Assembly (NCBI GenBank): GCA_903839965.1
Contig: CAIMEK010000916.1
Span: forward strand, 1 to 22,521
Direction: 5' to 3'
DNA from: an uncultured Acetobacteraceae bacterium
Lineage (GTDB): Bacteria; Pseudomonadota; Alphaproteobacteria; Acetobacterales; Acetobacteraceae
DNA: 22,521 nt
This document shows positions 1 to 7,781 of this stretch, piece by piece (position 1 is the first letter of the stretch; the number at the start of each line of letters is the position of its first letter). The position numbers and the translations under genes are program-made. The notes under the pieces were generated by a model that searched no databases, was not told the origin of the DNA, and worked only from the letters and a program-made list of their open reading frames with translations.

Positions 1-700
1 CGCCTCCGCGGGGGGCGTGGTGCATTCCGACTCTCCCCGCGCCCCAGACCCCGATGGCGGCGTACGTCACCTCCAGCATCAGGCGGGCGCGGTTCACGAT
101 GCTCCCGCCATCGGCGTCCGTGCGTTGGTTCGAGCCGTCCTGCAGGAACTGGTCGAGCAGGTAGCCGTTCGCCCCATGCAGTTCGACGCCGTCGAAGCCG
201 GCCTTCAGCGCGTTCTCCGCGCCGCGCCGGTAGGCGGCGACCACGCCGGGGATTTCCGCCCGCTCCAGCGCCCGCGGCGTCACGAACGGCCGTTGCGGAT
301 GCAGCCGGTTGACATGGCCGCGCGGCGCGATGGCGCTGGGCCCCACCGGCAGCGCGCCGCCCAGCAGCGCCGGGTCGGAAACCCGCCCGACATGCCAGAG
401 CTGCGCCATGATGCAGCCGCCGGCGGCGTGCACCGCGCCGGTCACCATCCGCCAACCGGCGACCTGCTCGTCGCTCCACAGGCCCGGCGTGTCCGCGTAG
501 CCGACGCCCATCGGGGTCACGCAGGCGCCTTCGCTGAGGATCAGGCCGGCGGTGGCGCGCTGGACGTAGTGTTCCGCGATCAGCGCGTTCGGCACGCGCC
601 CGCCGCCCACCGCCCGGCAACGCGTCAGCGGCGCCATGACGATGCGATTGGCAAGGTGCAGTTCACCGAGGACGAGCGGATCGAACAAACCGGGCATCAT
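1..700 (-). CDS. NADH:flavin oxidoreductase, old yellow enzyme family (3' end outside window)
   Basis: FMN-dependent ene-reductase of the OYE/NemA family, which reduces activated C=C bonds or nitro compounds with NAD(P)H in the cytoplasm. Only the N-terminal 233 residues are in the window; relatives are about 360 aa. The start is well defined: the first residues (MMPGLFDPLVLG) match the family's opening beta strand, and residues 19-27 carry the N-R-I-V-M-A-P-L-T motif of the flavin site. Also visible are Q100 in A-Q-L-W-H, the substrate-binding pair H175/N178 with Y180 in the H-G-A-N-G-Y motif, and the R-T-D-x-x-G-G-S-x-x-N-R signature at about 193-204. The gene is last in the minus-strand run from 5109, 123 bp after the glycosyltransferase stop. 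The physiological substrate cannot be told from sequence. Confidence 0.93.
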   Translation of the reverse strand, partial: MMPGLFDPLVLGELHLANRIVMAPLTRCRAVGGGRVPNALIAEHYVQRATAGLILSEGACVTPMGVGYADTPGLWSDEQVAGWRMVTGAVHAAGGCIMAQLWHVGRVSDPALLGGALPVGPSAIAPRGHVNRLHPQRPFVTPRALERAEIPGVVAAYRRGAENALKAGFDGVELHGANGYLLDQFLQDGSNQRTDADGGSIVNRARLMLEVTYAAIGVWGAGRVGMHHAPRGG

Positions 701-823
701 TGCACTCTCTGGCTGGAAGGGTGGTTCATTGCGCATACGACCGCGCGACGAAACCCGCAAGGTGCCGTTCGAAATGATCTGGATTGCCGCTTTCCCGCTG
801 GTGCGCGGCGGCGGAAATGTGCT

Positions 824-2299
824 TCAGGGCCAGGCGCGCAGCCGGTGGCCCAGGAACAGGGCGATCGGCGTTTCCGGCCGGGCCGGGAAGCGCAGCGCGG
901 CGGGGGCAAGCGTGTCGATGCCATCGAACAGTTTGCCATAGACTTCCCGCACCCGCACCGCCTCGAGCCGCGGGCCGAGCAGCAGCACGTCCTGGCCGAG
1001 ATGCGCTTCCGGCCCCGGGCCATAGGCGAACTGGCGCGCATCGGTATTCAGGCAGATCACCGGCGGATCGCCTCCGAGCGCATAGCCGAGCTTGCCGGTG
1101 ATCGACCAGGACGGGCCGGCGATCACGGTGTTCGGCCGGTGCAGCAGGCCGCGGCGGTCCAGTTCGCCGCGCAGCGGGGTCCAGTCGAGCGCCTGCAGGC
1201 CCGGGTCGAAACCGGGCGCAAAGGCGCGCAGCCAGTTCCAGCGCAGCTCCGCCGCACTCGCCAGCAGCGCGACGAGCAGCAGCGCGGCGGTGCCGATGGC
1301 GGCGCGCCCGGGCAGCGCGGGTCGGGCCTGTCCGAGCCGCACCAGTTCGACCCCGAGCAACGGGAACAGGAACAGGTAGCCGGGCATCGACCAGTGGAAC
1401 AGCACCTGGCGCGACCACAGGGCCACCACGGCGAACCCCACGATGGGCGGCAACGCCAGGCAGCACAGCAGCCAGCTGCGCCAGGCCGCCGGCCCGGCGC
1501 GCAGGCCGCGTCCCAGGGCGACGAGCAACCCGGCCCAGATCCACGGCAGCAGGAACAGCGCCGCGCCTGCCAGCACCGCCAGCGGGCCGGTGGGATTGAG
1601 CCGGTACGCCGCCGCCCGCCCGCCCTGGAAGGCGAAGCTGGCCCAGCCGTTGGCGGCGTTCCACGCCAGCACCGGGGCGAACATCGCCGCCGCCACGCCT
1701 GCGGCCACCCAGGGCTGCGGACGGGCGAGCCAGCTTCGGTGCGCCGGGCTGCTCAGCAGGTACGCCGCGGCGCCGCCCAGGGTGAGCACGGCGGAGTATT
1801 TCGCCAGCAGCGCCAACCCGATGCACCCCCCGGCCCCGAGCCACCACTGCCAGCCGCGGGCATCCGGCAGCGCCCGCAGCAGGCAGTAGCCGGCACCCAG
1901 CAGGGCACACACCAGCGGTCCGTCCGGCAGCACCCAGGAGGCGGTGGTGAAGCCCAGCACCGGGGCGAGGTTCAGCGCCACCGCCGCCCACAGGCCGGCC
2001 CGCGGGCCGTCGACCAGCGCGCCGAGCCGGTAGATGAGGAAGGTGGACAGGCCGAACAGCGCCACGAACGGCAGCCGCACCACCCCGGGTTGTTCGCTGC
2101 CTGCCAGCAGCGCCGCCCCGCGCGCCAGCCACCACGCCAGCGGCGGATGGTCGAAATAGCCCAGCTGCAGCGTCCGCCCGGCCGCCACCATGTAGGACTC
2201 GTCGATGCCCAGGCCGAACACCGCCGCCGCCAGCAGGCGCAGCACCGCGGTGCCGGCGATCAGCAGAACCAGCAGACGGGCAGCTTCGCTCTGCGGCAT
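824..2299 (-). CDS. ArnT/PMT-like family 39 membrane glycosyltransferase
   Basis: Integral-membrane glycosyltransferase, 491 aa, related to the PMT/ArnT (GT39/GT83) superfamily, which moves a sugar from a polyprenyl-phosphate donor to a protein or lipid outside the inner membrane. The first membrane segment is followed by D33-E34 (the catalytic acidic pair of the first periplasmic loop) and the G-Y-F-D-H-P-P motif at 47-53, diagnostic of the family. About ten hydrophobic segments follow up to residue ~370, then a soluble C-terminal part ending near R-L-R-A-W-P. The frame stays open upstream of the chosen ATG, but that extension antisenses the FAH gene. ATG 2299 sits 50 bp after that gene's stop and begins the usual short cytoplasmic N-terminus. 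The acceptor is unknown. A glycosyltransferase among catabolic enzymes is unexpected, so linkage may be only positional. Confidence 0.88.
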   Translation of the reverse strand: MPQSEAARLLVLLIAGTAVLRLLAAAVFGLGIDESYMVAAGRTLQLGYFDHPPLAWWLARGAALLAGSEQPGVVRLPFVALFGLSTFLIYRLGALVDGPRAGLWAAVALNLAPVLGFTTASWVLPDGPLVCALLGAGYCLLRALPDARGWQWWLGAGGCIGLALLAKYSAVLTLGGAAAYLLSSPAHRSWLARPQPWVAAGVAAAMFAPVLAWNAANGWASFAFQGGRAAAYRLNPTGPLAVLAGAALFLLPWIWAGLLVALGRGLRAGPAAWRSWLLCCLALPPIVGFAVVALWSRQVLFHWSMPGYLFLFPLLGVELVRLGQARPALPGRAAIGTAALLLVALLASAAELRWNWLRAFAPGFDPGLQALDWTPLRGELDRRGLLHRPNTVIAGPSWSITGKLGYALGGDPPVICLNTDARQFAYGPGPEAHLGQDVLLLGPRLEAVRVREVYGKLFDGIDTLAPAALRFPARPETPIALFLGHRLRAWP

Positions 2300-2349
2300 C
2301 GAACCGACGGGGCGGGCAGCGGGCACCGCCACCGCGCCCCGCCTCCGGT

Positions 2350-3195
2350 TCAGGCGGCGACCACGGTCTGCCGCTGTTCGCCCAGCCCGGCGACGCCCAG
2401 CCGCATCACCTGGCCCGGCCGCAGGAACACCGGCTCGGGCTTCTTGCCCATGCCCACGCCCGGCGGCGTGCCGGTGGAGATGATGTCGCCCGGATGCAGG
2501 GTGATGAAGTGCGACACGTAGGAGACCAGCTTGACCACGCCGAAGATCATGGTCCGGGTGGTGCCGTCCTGCATGCGCTTGCCGTCCACTTCGGTCCACA
2601 GCGCCAGGTCCTGCGGGTCCGGAACCTCGTCCCGCGTCACCATCCACGGGCCGGTCGGCCCGAAGGTGTCGCAGCCCTTGCCCTTGTCCCAGGTGCCGCC
2701 GCGCTCGATCTGGTATTCGCGCTCGCTGACGTCGTTGACGATGCAATAGCCGGCGACGTGCGCCATCGCCTCGCTCTCGGGCACGTAGCTGGCCGTGCTG
2801 CCGATCACGATGGCCAGCTCGACCTCCCAGTCGGTCTTCTTCGAGCCGCGCGGCATCTTCACGTCGTCGTACGGGCCGCTATAGGCGCCGAGCGACTTCA
2901 GGAAGATGATCGGCTCCTTGGGGATCGGCGAATTGGTTTCCGCGGCGTGGTCGGCATAGTTCAGGCCGATGCACACGAAGTTCAGCGGCCGGGCGATGCA
3001 GGGGCCGATGCGGTGGGTACCGTGCAGCACCGGCAGGGTGTGCGCGTCGATGCCCGCCAGCTTGCCCAGCCCCTCGGGCGAGAGCGTGTGGCCGTCGATA
3101 TCCGCCACCACGTCCGAGAGGTCGCGGATGGTCCCGGTATTGTCCATCAGCCCGGGTTTCTCGGCGCCCGGCGGGCCCCAGCGCAGCAGCTTCAT
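2350..3195 (-). CDS. Fumarylacetoacetate hydrolase (FAH) family protein
   Basis: Soluble 281-aa enzyme of the FAH superfamily, which cleaves C-C bonds or isomerises 2-keto/2,4-diketo acids with a divalent metal. Metal ligands are visible as E124 and E126 in D-W-E-V-E-L and D155 in I-V-N-D-V-S. The C-terminal half has the signature C-D-T-F-G-P-T-G-P-W (176-185) and, near residue 240, P-G-D-I-I-S-T-G-T-P-P-G-V-G. This subgroup includes enzymes annotated as 2-hydroxyhepta-2,4-diene-1,7-dioate isomerase, ureidoglycolate lyase and 2,4-diketo-3-deoxy-sugar-acid hydrolase; sequence alone does not choose between them. ATG 3195 is preceded by a good ribosome site (GGAAG at about 8 nt). The nearby 2-hydroxyacid dehydrogenase and ThDP enzyme fit a role in 2-keto acid breakdown. 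Confidence 0.93.
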   Translation of the reverse strand: MKLLRWGPPGAEKPGLMDNTGTIRDLSDVVADIDGHTLSPEGLGKLAGIDAHTLPVLHGTHRIGPCIARPLNFVCIGLNYADHAAETNSPIPKEPIIFLKSLGAYSGPYDDVKMPRGSKKTDWEVELAIVIGSTASYVPESEAMAHVAGYCIVNDVSEREYQIERGGTWDKGKGCDTFGPTGPWMVTRDEVPDPQDLALWTEVDGKRMQDGTTRTMIFGVVKLVSYVSHFITLHPGDIISTGTPPGVGMGKKPEPVFLRPGQVMRLGVAGLGEQRQTVVAA

Positions 3196-3318
3196 GGTGT
3201 GGCTTCCTTCCTCAGGTGAAATGTCGCCCGCGAGACGACGGTCCCGGCCGGTGCCGGGCGAATGCGCGCCCCAGGGTGAAGGGCAGGCCGATCGGGTGTC
3301 AACCGGCAGCCGGCGGTG

Positions 3319-4101
3319 CTAACGATTCCGCCACGCCACCAGGGCGCCGGTCATGGCCACTTCCTTGAGGCCCGCCGCCGCCAACGGCGCCAGCACCGCA
3401 CGCAACTCGGCGGCCATCGCCTCGGCCTGCCCGCCCAGCCGCGCGGGCGAGGTGGAGGACATCGAGAATGCCCGAGCCACCATCGCTTCCACCGTCACGT
3501 CCCGGCGCTCGATCACCCCGAAGCATTCGAGGCGGGCAAACGGTGAGTCCAGCAGCACCGCCTCGTGGCGCACCCAGTTGGGACCGCGATAATCCGCATC
3601 GGGCGGTTCGTAGCGCCGCCGCACCTCGCGCCAGCGCTCCAGCCAGGCGTTCTCAGGTACCGCCGGGCTGTGGTCGTGAAACAACGCCACCGCGCCGCCG
3701 GCCTCGATCATCCCGTCCAGGCGGCGCAGCGTGTCCACCCGGTCCATCCAGTGGAACGACCGTCCCATGACCACCAGGCGGAACCGCCCCTGCGCCGCGC
3801 CGAGATCGTAGGAACTGCCGCGCAGGAAGCGGATGTTCGCGGCCTCGCCGGCGGCCTCGCGGCCGGCCTCGAGCATGGCCGGTTCGGGGTCGATGGCCAG
3901 CACCTCGCCGGCCAGCGGCGCGAAGCCACGGGCCAGCGCTCCGGTGCCGCAGCCCAGGTCCAGCACCCGGTGATGCGCCCGCAGCCCGCAGACCGCCGCC
4001 ACCCTGCGGATCAGGGCCGGCGCATACGGCGTCCGGCCCTGCTCGTAGGAGGCCGCGGCCGAGTGGAACCGGCCGGGCTTGAAGGGCAGCGGTTCGATCA
4101 C
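3319..4101 (-). CDS. Class I SAM-dependent methyltransferase
   Basis: Cytoplasmic 260-aa methyltransferase of the Methyltransf_11/25 type. SAM-binding motif I is V-L-D-L-G-C-G-T-G at residues 46-54, followed by the acidic residue after beta-2 (V-L-A-I-D-P, about 73-78). The N-terminal F-x-x-A-A-x-x-Y-x-x-x-R-x-x-Y pattern (12-26) is typical of UbiE/YafE-like enzymes acting on small molecules. The start is GTG (4099-4101), 3 bp after the TGA of the upstream dehydrogenase, with GAGG spanning the stop; translation is probably coupled. The C-terminus ends V-A-W-R-N-R, a common ending in this group. The methyl acceptor is unknown, and no neighbour identifies it. Confidence 0.9.
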   Translation of the reverse strand: MIEPLPFKPGRFHSAAASYEQGRTPYAPALIRRVAAVCGLRAHHRVLDLGCGTGALARGFAPLAGEVLAIDPEPAMLEAGREAAGEAANIRFLRGSSYDLGAAQGRFRLVVMGRSFHWMDRVDTLRRLDGMIEAGGAVALFHDHSPAVPENAWLERWREVRRRYEPPDADYRGPNWVRHEAVLLDSPFARLECFGVIERRDVTVEAMVARAFSMSSTSPARLGGQAEAMAAELRAVLAPLAAAGLKEVAMTGALVAWRNR

Positions 4102-4104
4102 GCC

Positions 4105-5109
4105 TCAGAACATGTCCGGCGTAACCACGTTCTGCGGGTGGTCGGTGAACAGCGCCGCCGCCATCGTCTCCGCCGACTTGGTGCGGATGTCGTCCCAGGC
4201 CTGCGGCGAATGGAACGCCGAGTGCGGCGTTACCACCAGCCGCCCGAGCAGCCACGGCTCTTTGGCCCGGTAGGCGCGCAGCAGTTCCGGAATCGGCTCG
4301 GTCGGCGGCTCGACGGGGATCACGTCGATGCCGGCGCCGGCGAGGTGGCCTTCGCGCAGCACGGTTTCCAGCGCCGTCCAGTCGACGATCGGGCCGCGCG
4401 CGGTGTTCACCAGCACGGCGCCGGCCGGCAGCCGCCTGAGCTGCGCCAGGCCCAGCAGGCCCCGCGTCTCCGGCGTCAGCGGCGTGTGCACGCTCACCAC
4501 GTCGGACTGTTCCAGCAGCGCGTCCAGCGTCTTGGCCCGCCCGAAACCGAACGACAGCTCGGTGCCGACCGAACGGTACGGATCGAAGAACGACACGTTG
4601 AACCCGAAGGCCTTGGCCCGCAGCGCCACTGCGGTGCCGATCCGCCCCAGGCCGATGACGCCGAACCGCTGCACGTTCGAGCGGCGGATCAGCGGCGTGG
4701 TGATGGGGCCCCACACCGCCGGCTTCTCGCCGCGCTGGGTGTCGAAGTAGAGCGCGATGCCGCGGCGCAGCGAGAGCATCAGCGCCATGGCGTGGTCGGC
4801 CACTTCGGTGGTGCCGTAGTCCGGCACGTTGCACACCATGATGCCACGCTTGGCCGCGGCAACCCGGTCGATGATGTCGTAGCCCACGCCCATGCGCATC
4901 ACCACGCGCAGCTTCGGCATGCGGGCGAAATCCGCCGCGGTGGCGCGCAACGTCATGAGCAGCAGCGCATCCGCTTCCGCGCAGGTCGCGTCGTCGAGTT
5001 CCGATATCGCCCCTACCCGGGCCATGATGATCTTGGCATCCGGTCCGTACGCCGCGCGCTCGACGCTGTCGTCGGGGTACAGGTCATCGGCATAAACGAT
5101 CGTCGTCAT
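4105..5109 (-). CDS. D-isomer-specific 2-hydroxyacid dehydrogenase, CtBP-like
   Basis: NAD-dependent 2-hydroxyacid dehydrogenase of 334 aa that interconverts a 2-hydroxy acid and a 2-keto acid. The Rossmann motif is V-I-G-L-G-R-I-G at 151-158. The catalytic triad is visible: R238 in N-T-A-R-G-P, E267 in D-V-I-P-V-E-P-P, and H296 in T-P-H-S-A-F. The N-V-P-D-Y-G-T-T-E-V-A-D-H-A segment (94-107) is typical of the CtBP/phosphoglycerate-dehydrogenase-like branch. The frame remains open far upstream, but that part antisenses the divergent ThDP gene. ATG 5109 has a strong ribosome site (GGGAGGT at 5-11 nt) and gives the normal family length. It heads the minus-strand run, and its start is 111 bp from the divergent ThDP gene, so a shared control region is likely. 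Exact substrate unknown. Confidence 0.94.
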   Translation of the reverse strand: MTTIVYADDLYPDDSVERAAYGPDAKIIMARVGAISELDDATCAEADALLLMTLRATAADFARMPKLRVVMRMGVGYDIIDRVAAAKRGIMVCNVPDYGTTEVADHAMALMLSLRRGIALYFDTQRGEKPAVWGPITTPLIRRSNVQRFGVIGLGRIGTAVALRAKAFGFNVSFFDPYRSVGTELSFGFGRAKTLDALLEQSDVVSVHTPLTPETRGLLGLAQLRRLPAGAVLVNTARGPIVDWTALETVLREGHLAGAGIDVIPVEPPTEPIPELLRAYRAKEPWLLGRLVVTPHSAFHSPQAWDDIRTKSAETMAAALFTDHPQNVVTPDMF

Positions 5110-5220
5110 CTTACCTCCCACCTTGCGCCGGCATCCGGCCTCGCCCAGAAAGGGCCGCATCGGCCAACGCTGCGCGGGTAGGAAGGGCCGGGGCCACCGA
5201 ATTGGCAAGAGAGGATCGCG
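5110..5220. promoter_or_regulatory. Divergent intergenic region, hydroxyacid dehydrogenase / ThDP enzyme
   Basis: 111 bp between two divergent start codons. It must hold the 5' signals of both genes. Each has a clear ribosome site at its edge (GGGAGGT on minus, GAGAGGA on plus). I could not pick out convincing -35/-10 pairs or a symmetrical operator. Confidence 0.45.
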
Positions 5221-6771
5221 ATGTCGATGAACGGAGCGGAAAGCCTGGTGCACACGCTGCTGGCCTGCGGGGTCGATACCTGCTTCGCCAATCCGGGCAC
5301 CAGCGAGATGCATTTCGTTGCCGCGCTTGACCGCGTGCCGGGCATGCGCTGCGTGCTGGGTCTGTTCGAGGGCGTGGTGACCGGGGCGGCGGACGGCTAC
5401 GCACGCATGGCGGGCAAACCTGCCGCGACGTTGCTGCATTGCGGCCCCGGCCTGGCCAACGGCCTGTCCAACCTGCACAACGGTCGCCGCGCCACCACCA
5501 TGATGGTCAACTGCGTCGGCGACCAGGCGACCCACCATCGCCCGCTCGACGCCCCGCTCACCGCCGACACCGAGGGCTGGGCGCGCGGCGTGTCGGGCTG
5601 GGTGCGCACCGCCAGCAGGGCCGGGGAGGTCGGCGCCGATGCCGCCGCCGCGGTGCAGGCCGCCCGCACCGCGCCGGGCTGCATCGCCACCCTCATCCTG
5701 CCGTCCGACACCTGCTGGAACCCCGGCGGCGTGCCCGCCGCGCCGCTGGCGGTGCCGCCGGCCCCGCAGGTGGCGCCGCACACCATCCAGCAGATCGCCC
5801 GCCTGCTGCGCCGCGGCGAACCGACCATGCTGCTGCTGGCCACCGATACGCTGCGCGCCGCCCCGCTCGCCGACGCCCATCGCATCGCCGCGGCCACCGG
5901 CGCGCAAATCTGGGCGCAGAACTCCAACCGGCGGATCGAGCGCGGCGCCGGCCGCTACCCGATCGACCGCGTCGCCTACGGCATCGACGTCGCGGTGAAG
6001 GACCTGGAGGGGATAAAGAACGTGGTGCTGGTGGGCGCGGAACGGCCGCCGGTGGGTTTCTTCGCCTATCCGAACAAACCGGGGCTGATGACGCCGCCCG
6101 ACGCGGCGGTGCATGTGCTCGCCCGCCCCGAGCACGACCTGCCGGCTGCCTTGGCCGCCCTGGCCGATGCGCTCGACGCCCCCGCCGTGCCGCCGCCGCC
6201 CCGCGAGAAGGTGCCGCAGGTGGCCCGCGGCGCGGTCACGGCGGAACGCCTCGGCGCCTCGCTCTGCGCCCTGCTGCCGGAAGGCGCCATCGTCACCGAT
6301 GAAGGCGTTTCGTTCGGCGGCCCGATCTACCGGGCCTGCCAGGACGCCGCGCCGCACGACTGGATCAGCATCACCGGCGGCGCCATCGGCGACGGCATTC
6401 CGCTGGCCACCGGCGCCGCGGTTGCCTGTCCGGGCCGGCGGGTGGTGAACCTGGAGGCGGACGGTTCGGCGATGTATACGCTGCAGGGGTTGTGGACCCA
6501 GGCCCGCGAGAACCTCGACGTCACCACCATCATCTTCGCCAACCGCCGCTACGCCATCCTGCTTGCCGAACTGGCCAATGTCGGCGCCAATCCCGGGCGC
6601 ACCGCGCTCGACATGCTGGACCTCTCCCGCCCGGCACTGGATTTCGTCAAGCTGGCCGACGGCATGGGCGTTGCGGGCGGCCGCGCCGAAACCATGGAGC
6701 AGTTCAACGACCTGTTCGCCCAGTCCTGCGCGCGGCGCGGTCCGTTCCTGATCGAACTGCTGATCCCGTGA
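5221..6771 (+). CDS. Thiamine-diphosphate enzyme, acetolactate synthase large-subunit-like
   Basis: ThDP-dependent enzyme of the IlvB/benzoylformate-decarboxylase superfamily, 516 aa, acting on a 2-keto acid in the cytoplasm. The N-terminal pyrimidine-binding domain has F-A-N-P-G-T-S-E-M (22-30) and catalytic Glu E50 in G-L-F-E-G. The C-terminal cofactor domain carries the Mg/ThDP motif as E-A-D-G-S (412-416) with N441 in F-A-N-R-R; the usual first Gly of G-D-G is Ala. It is shorter than true acetolactate synthases (550-600 aa), its middle domain has little similarity to the FAD-binding domain, and there is no small-subunit gene beside it. It may therefore be a decarboxylase or carboligase rather than the biosynthetic enzyme. 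GAGAGGA precedes ATG 5221. Divergence from a 2-hydroxyacid dehydrogenase suggests both act on related 2-keto acids. Confidence 0.9.
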   Translation: MSMNGAESLVHTLLACGVDTCFANPGTSEMHFVAALDRVPGMRCVLGLFEGVVTGAADGYARMAGKPAATLLHCGPGLANGLSNLHNGRRATTMMVNCVGDQATHHRPLDAPLTADTEGWARGVSGWVRTASRAGEVGADAAAAVQAARTAPGCIATLILPSDTCWNPGGVPAAPLAVPPAPQVAPHTIQQIARLLRRGEPTMLLLATDTLRAAPLADAHRIAAATGAQIWAQNSNRRIERGAGRYPIDRVAYGIDVAVKDLEGIKNVVLVGAERPPVGFFAYPNKPGLMTPPDAAVHVLARPEHDLPAALAALADALDAPAVPPPPREKVPQVARGAVTAERLGASLCALLPEGAIVTDEGVSFGGPIYRACQDAAPHDWISITGGAIGDGIPLATGAAVACPGRRVVNLEADGSAMYTLQGLWTQARENLDVTTIIFANRRYAILLAELANVGANPGRTALDMLDLSRPALDFVKLADGMGVAGGRAETMEQFNDLFAQSCARRGPFLIELLIP

Positions 6772-6860
6772 ACGTGTCGCCGACCCGGGGGCAGGGCGTG
6801 GCAGAACCGGGCGGCGATCGCCGCACCGTCAGGAGGGAGCCGAAGATCCGTCCGATCGAC

Positions 6861-7088
6861 GTGCCTCGCCGGGTGTTCACGGGGCATCTCGTGGTGGCCC
6901 TCGGGCTCGGCGCCACGGCGCTGGGCGGGGTGCTGGCCACGCCAGCCCATGCCGAGAACGACCAGGACCAGCCACCGGACCGTGGCAACACCCGGTGGTG
7001 GCCCCACAGCCGCCAGCAGGATCGCCGTCAACTGCGCCAGCAGACCATCCCGCCCAGGCAGCAACAGCAGACCCAGGACCGTCAGTAG
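6861..7088 (+). CDS. Small secreted Gln/Pro-rich hypothetical protein
   Basis: Putative 75-aa exported protein of unknown function. From GTG 6861 it reads V-P-R-R-V-F-T-G-H, then a hydrophobic Ala/Gly/Leu stretch and T-P-A-H-A, which looks like a signal peptidase I site before E-N-D-Q-D-Q. The mature part (about 44 aa) is polar and rich in Gln, Arg and Pro, with no recognised domain. The start is uncertain. The frame is open back to a GTG overlapping the upstream stop (6768). A strong ribosome site, AGGAGGG (6831-6837), lies 24 nt before GTG 6861 and points instead to about 6843-6846, where the in-frame codons are AAG and ATC. The gene ends 15 bp before the convergent hsp20 stop. Confidence 0.5.
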   Translation: MPRRVFTGHLVVALGLGATALGGVLATPAHAENDQDQPPDRGNTRWWPHSRQQDRRQLRQQTIPPRQQQQTQDRQ

Positions 7089-7103
7089 GGCCGGCCCCGC
7101 CTG

Positions 7104-7622
7104 TCAGTCGGTCGCCTTGACCTCGATGTGACGTTCCTCGGTTTCCATGCCGGGCCGCTTCGGCAGCGTCACCGTCAGCACGCCTTTGCTGAAGGTCGCG
7201 GCAATGGCGTCGCGATCGATCCCCTTGGGGATGGCAAAGCCGCGCTTGAAGCTGCCGTAGCTGCGCTCGATGACGTGGAAGTTCGTCGCGTCGCCCTCGT
7301 CGTCCCGGCGTTTCTCGCCGCGCAGCGTGAGCATGTCGCTGGCGAGCACCACCTCCACGTCCGTCTCGTCGAGGCCGGGCAGTTCGGCTTTCACCCACCA
7401 GGCCGTTCTGTCCTCGCCGATGTCCACGGCCGGTGCCCGGGTGCCGAACATGCGGTGCATATGCGGCACGTTGTGGCCCAGGAAGCGTTCGACCAGTCGA
7501 TCCATTTCCGTGCGGAAGCTTTCCCACGATTCGCCTTCGGAGCGGATGTTCTGCCACGTCTTGGGAACCGGGGCGGGCTCAGCGGGGTCGGCCTTTGTCA
7601 CGTCGACTTGTGCCGGTGCCAT
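7104..7622 (-). CDS. Small heat-shock protein, Hsp20/alpha-crystallin family
   Basis: ATP-independent holdase chaperone, 172 aa. The alpha-crystallin domain spans roughly residues 60-160: it opens with A-P-A-V-D-I-G-E-D and includes V-K-A-E-L-P-G-L and the conserved G-V-L motif in F-S-K-G-V-L-T-V-T-L-P-K. The C-terminal I-E-V (in E-R-H-I-E-V-K) fits the I-x-I/V anchor used for oligomerisation. The N-terminal ~55 residues are variable, as usual. ATG 7622 has an AGGGGAG ribosome site. An FNR/FixK-like box lies 84 bp upstream of the start, so induction by low oxygen rather than only by heat is likely. It is separated from the crcB stop by 159 bp and is probably its own transcript. Confidence 0.95.
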   Translation of the reverse strand: MAPAQVDVTKADPAEPAPVPKTWQNIRSEGESWESFRTEMDRLVERFLGHNVPHMHRMFGTRAPAVDIGEDRTAWWVKAELPGLDETDVEVVLASDMLTLRGEKRRDDEGDATNFHVIERSYGSFKRGFAIPKGIDRDAIAATFSKGVLTVTLPKRPGMETEERHIEVKATD

Positions 7623-7705
7623 CGGTGTTCTCCCCTTGCAACTGTCAGTTCAGACAACTGCCGCGTATGGCAACATCACAGTGCAACGGACCGCGCCGGA
7701 ATGCA

Positions 7706-7719
7706 TTGACCCAGGTCAA
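7706..7719 (-). promoter_or_regulatory. FNR/FixK/Anr-type operator upstream of hsp20
   Basis: The minus strand reads TTGACCTGGGTCAA, a perfect symmetrical TTGAC-N4-GTCAA site. It fits the Crp/Fnr-family consensus (TTGAY-N4-RTCAA) recognised by FNR, Anr and FixK. Its centre lies about 90 bp before the hsp20 ATG. A weak -10-like TGTGAT at 7675-7680 sits about 35 bp downstream, roughly the class II activator arrangement. It overlaps a second small inverted repeat (CCAGG-N5-CCTGG, 7711-7725). No regulator gene is in the window. Confidence 0.55.
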
Positions 7720-7781
7720 CCCTGGCTAATTCTGGCCATCACTCCCTGCTGCACTTGGCCCGTTGGAACAGCCAGCGCCGC

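Noticed and set aside
17..2521. An 834-codon open frame on the plus strand across the start of the window
   Set aside because: It is antisense to the OYE and glycosyltransferase genes, is full of Arg/Gln/Pro/His, and has no domain; it arises from GC-rich third positions on the other strand.
5110..6357. Long N-terminal extension of the hydroxyacid dehydrogenase frame
   Set aside because: It is antisense to the ThDP gene, has low-complexity Arg/Gly/His content, and the true start at 5109 has a strong ribosome site and family length.
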